Below, piece after piece: positions 62,264 to 64,000 of a stretch of DNA of 64,000 nucleotides. How positions within the stretch are numbered: position 1 is the first letter of the stretch; each line of letters starts with the position of its first letter. The DNA comes from Prinia subflava (Eukaryota > Chordata > Aves > Passeriformes > Cisticolidae). Made by a program: the position numbers and the translations under genes. The stretch spans positions 35,837,583 to 35,901,582 of the forward strand of contig NC_086253.1 in the NCBI RefSeq assembly GCF_021018805.1, given 5' to 3'. Below the pieces are notes generated by a model. That model was given only the letters and a program-made list of their open reading frames with translations. It was not told the origin of the DNA and did not search any database.

Positions 62264-64000
62264 TGATGACTAATTATATACACTAATTTGGCATATATAA
62301 TATCATATTAAAAGTCAAATGAAAACATTCTGCAGCACAGATTCTCTAAAGTCTTTGAGCATGTTCACACATACATTTTACAATTCTTTCTGCATACTTC
62401 AACAGCTTAAAAGTTGACCTTACAGAAAGCCTTTGGGGTAAAATATGTGAATGTTAATAATCCCCTAAATACTTATTTACATTATAAACTCTTAAAGCTT
62501 CAAAGGAACTGTCACAGGCTCCTCTCCCAAACATTTCAGTCCCATGTCCATTCATCATTTGCTTTTATCATGCAAATTCTCAGACAGAAAGAAAATTCCA
62601 GTCTGAATGAGACTTTGGCACTTAGAAAATATGTTTTTTCTTTCTCCAGTGAGTGAGTAATGTTATTTAATTTCAGCCTTTGTTAAGATAATTTCAATCA
62701 CAATCTTACAGATTCCAGTTATAAAAGCCATGAATTTTGTGTGAGTTGTGTAAAGTTAATGTGTTCAGTATAAGCATGACAGAGCCTTGCCAGGGACTCC
62801 AGTTAGAAGGGAAAGTCAAGGTTGCTTTGCACGAGGCCAGTAGCCAGAGTCTCTTCAAAGAAAGGTTTACAGTCCTATTTAAATCACAAAGTTATAAGTG
62901 CATACAACTTGAGATTGAAGGAGAAAAGTTGAAATAAAGATGAAATAATGTTTAGAGCTGTTGAAAGCTGTTTGTCAGAATATTTTTCTTGAAAAGTGTT
63001 GTTCTAATCACAGTGTTAGTGTATGTGAGATTATGCAGTCTTAGATGAAATTTGAGTTACCAGTGTTTTTTAAATCAAACTTCTCATAAAAAGCTCAAGT
63101 CAGGTAGTTATTTATTTTATATTATACTTTATTTTGTAATTTCTTTCATATTTTGGCAATTTTTAGTGTATTACTTTTATTAGTTCTATATTTTATGTGT
63201 TTAGTAATAGTAATAGACAGTATTTAGTACAACTCTTAAATGGTATAATAAATAGCTTAAATGTATTACTGGCATCTTCAATGCTACCTTAATTGAATTA
63301 TCTGTTTTTCTGGATTAAGATATGTTCTGTTCATGGAAGGTCAGATTGTTTCATTAGAGCACAAACAGGAGTTCTGCTCTAGAAAATAAGATAATATCTT
63401 CAGGTGCTGACTGGAGGCAACGCTGTTTCAAATAGCTTATGTACCAGTCCAGAATATTTTTGCAGGATAATAGAAATTATGTCATGTTCACAACAGCATT
63501 TCTGAACCTACATTGTTAAGAATTTGGCCTCAGACATAAAAGGTGCAAAGTTTTGGCAAAAGCACACACGAATTCTTCTTATCTTTCTTTATAGATACAC
63601 AAATTCTTGAAAATCCTTGCTGTTCAGGTATGAGCTTCCTTTCAGAAACCTTTAATAAAAAATCAATAAGAGAGAAAAAATTCTAGAGGAAGAACTTTGC
63701 CATATGTTCTCTCCTTACAGCTCCATTTTTCTGATTGTCACACAGAAGAAGGTCATATTTTATTGTTTTATTTCTGTATCTTAGAAGAGAAAAATGCAGT
63801 TAAAATCTCTTTCAGTTTATCAGAAAGTTGGAAATTAAGCAAAGTTTTAAACACAGCAATACTTAACTATATCATGCACTGCATAAGATGATGTGACGCT
63901 TGATAGAAATGTCACAGGGACAGACAACACTCATAATGTGCAACAAGAAATAAAAAACAAACATACTTATTTTATGTTCTTCTAATTCACAAAGGATTTC

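Larger units (their letters stand above)
59326..64000. other. AT-rich sequence, no gene seen
   Basis: No gene or classifiable transposon is recognised. It includes AT microsatellites at 59801-59836 and 62222-62263, and a higher-complexity patch with several CpG dinucleotides at about 59940-60220 that I could not identify. Open frames are 80 codons or shorter. Confidence 0.65.

Noticed and set aside
1..64000. CRISPR arrays, operons, phage or bacterial mobile elements
   Set aside because: No regularly spaced direct repeats, ribosome-binding sites or gene-dense organisation exist. The sequence is vertebrate noncoding DNA.

Overview
This window is vertebrate nuclear DNA, almost certainly from a bird. 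The best evidence is the set of CR1 LINE retrotransposons in both orientations, with typical avian 3' tails, RT-domain sequence and ORF1 sequence. Two LTRs resemble families I know as dispersed repeats in bird genomes. The rest is AT-rich, CpG-poor single-copy sequence with short simple repeats, as expected for an avian gene desert or a very long intron. The order cannot be fixed from sequence alone. I lean towards Neoaves from the LTR types, but this is inference. No bacterial, organellar or viral gene organisation is present.

I find no protein-coding exon, tRNA, rRNA or other RNA gene that I can defend. The two longest open frames (177 and 174 codons) are antisense readings of CR1 copies. 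The other open frames are short and isolated, and I recognise no domain in them.

Layout: 1-7596 is AT-rich sequence with a 55-base poly-A run. 7602-8979 is a complete-looking solo LTR (TG...CA) flanked by the 5-bp direct repeat GGCGT. 8985-21639 is unannotated AT-rich sequence. 21640-22027 is a plus-strand CR1 3' end, followed by an AT microsatellite. 23900-24960 is a minus-strand CR1 of about 1.06 kb. 36880-37740 is a minus-strand CR1 5'/ORF1 remnant, and 37940-38285 is a plus-strand CR1 3' end. 42140-42699 is a plus-strand CR1 with a large internal deletion. 56200-56990 is a minus-strand ERVL-like LTR fragment. 57465-59160 is a very old minus-strand CR1 of the amniote-wide type, seen as at least three alignable blocks. 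59235-59325 is a degraded plus-strand CR1 tail. The remainder is unannotated.

Points most worth following up: (1) a 129-bp block that is 99% identical between the inverted CR1 copies at 24.6 kb and 42.2 kb although both flanks diverge strongly; (2) the solo LTR with its target-site duplication and paired CACGTG motifs; (3) the old CR1 still readable across about 1.7 kb; (4) a CR1 ORF1 fragment with no 3' end; (5) a long fold-back at 40288-40366. I did not find a new multi-gene system, and the sequence gives no support for claiming one.
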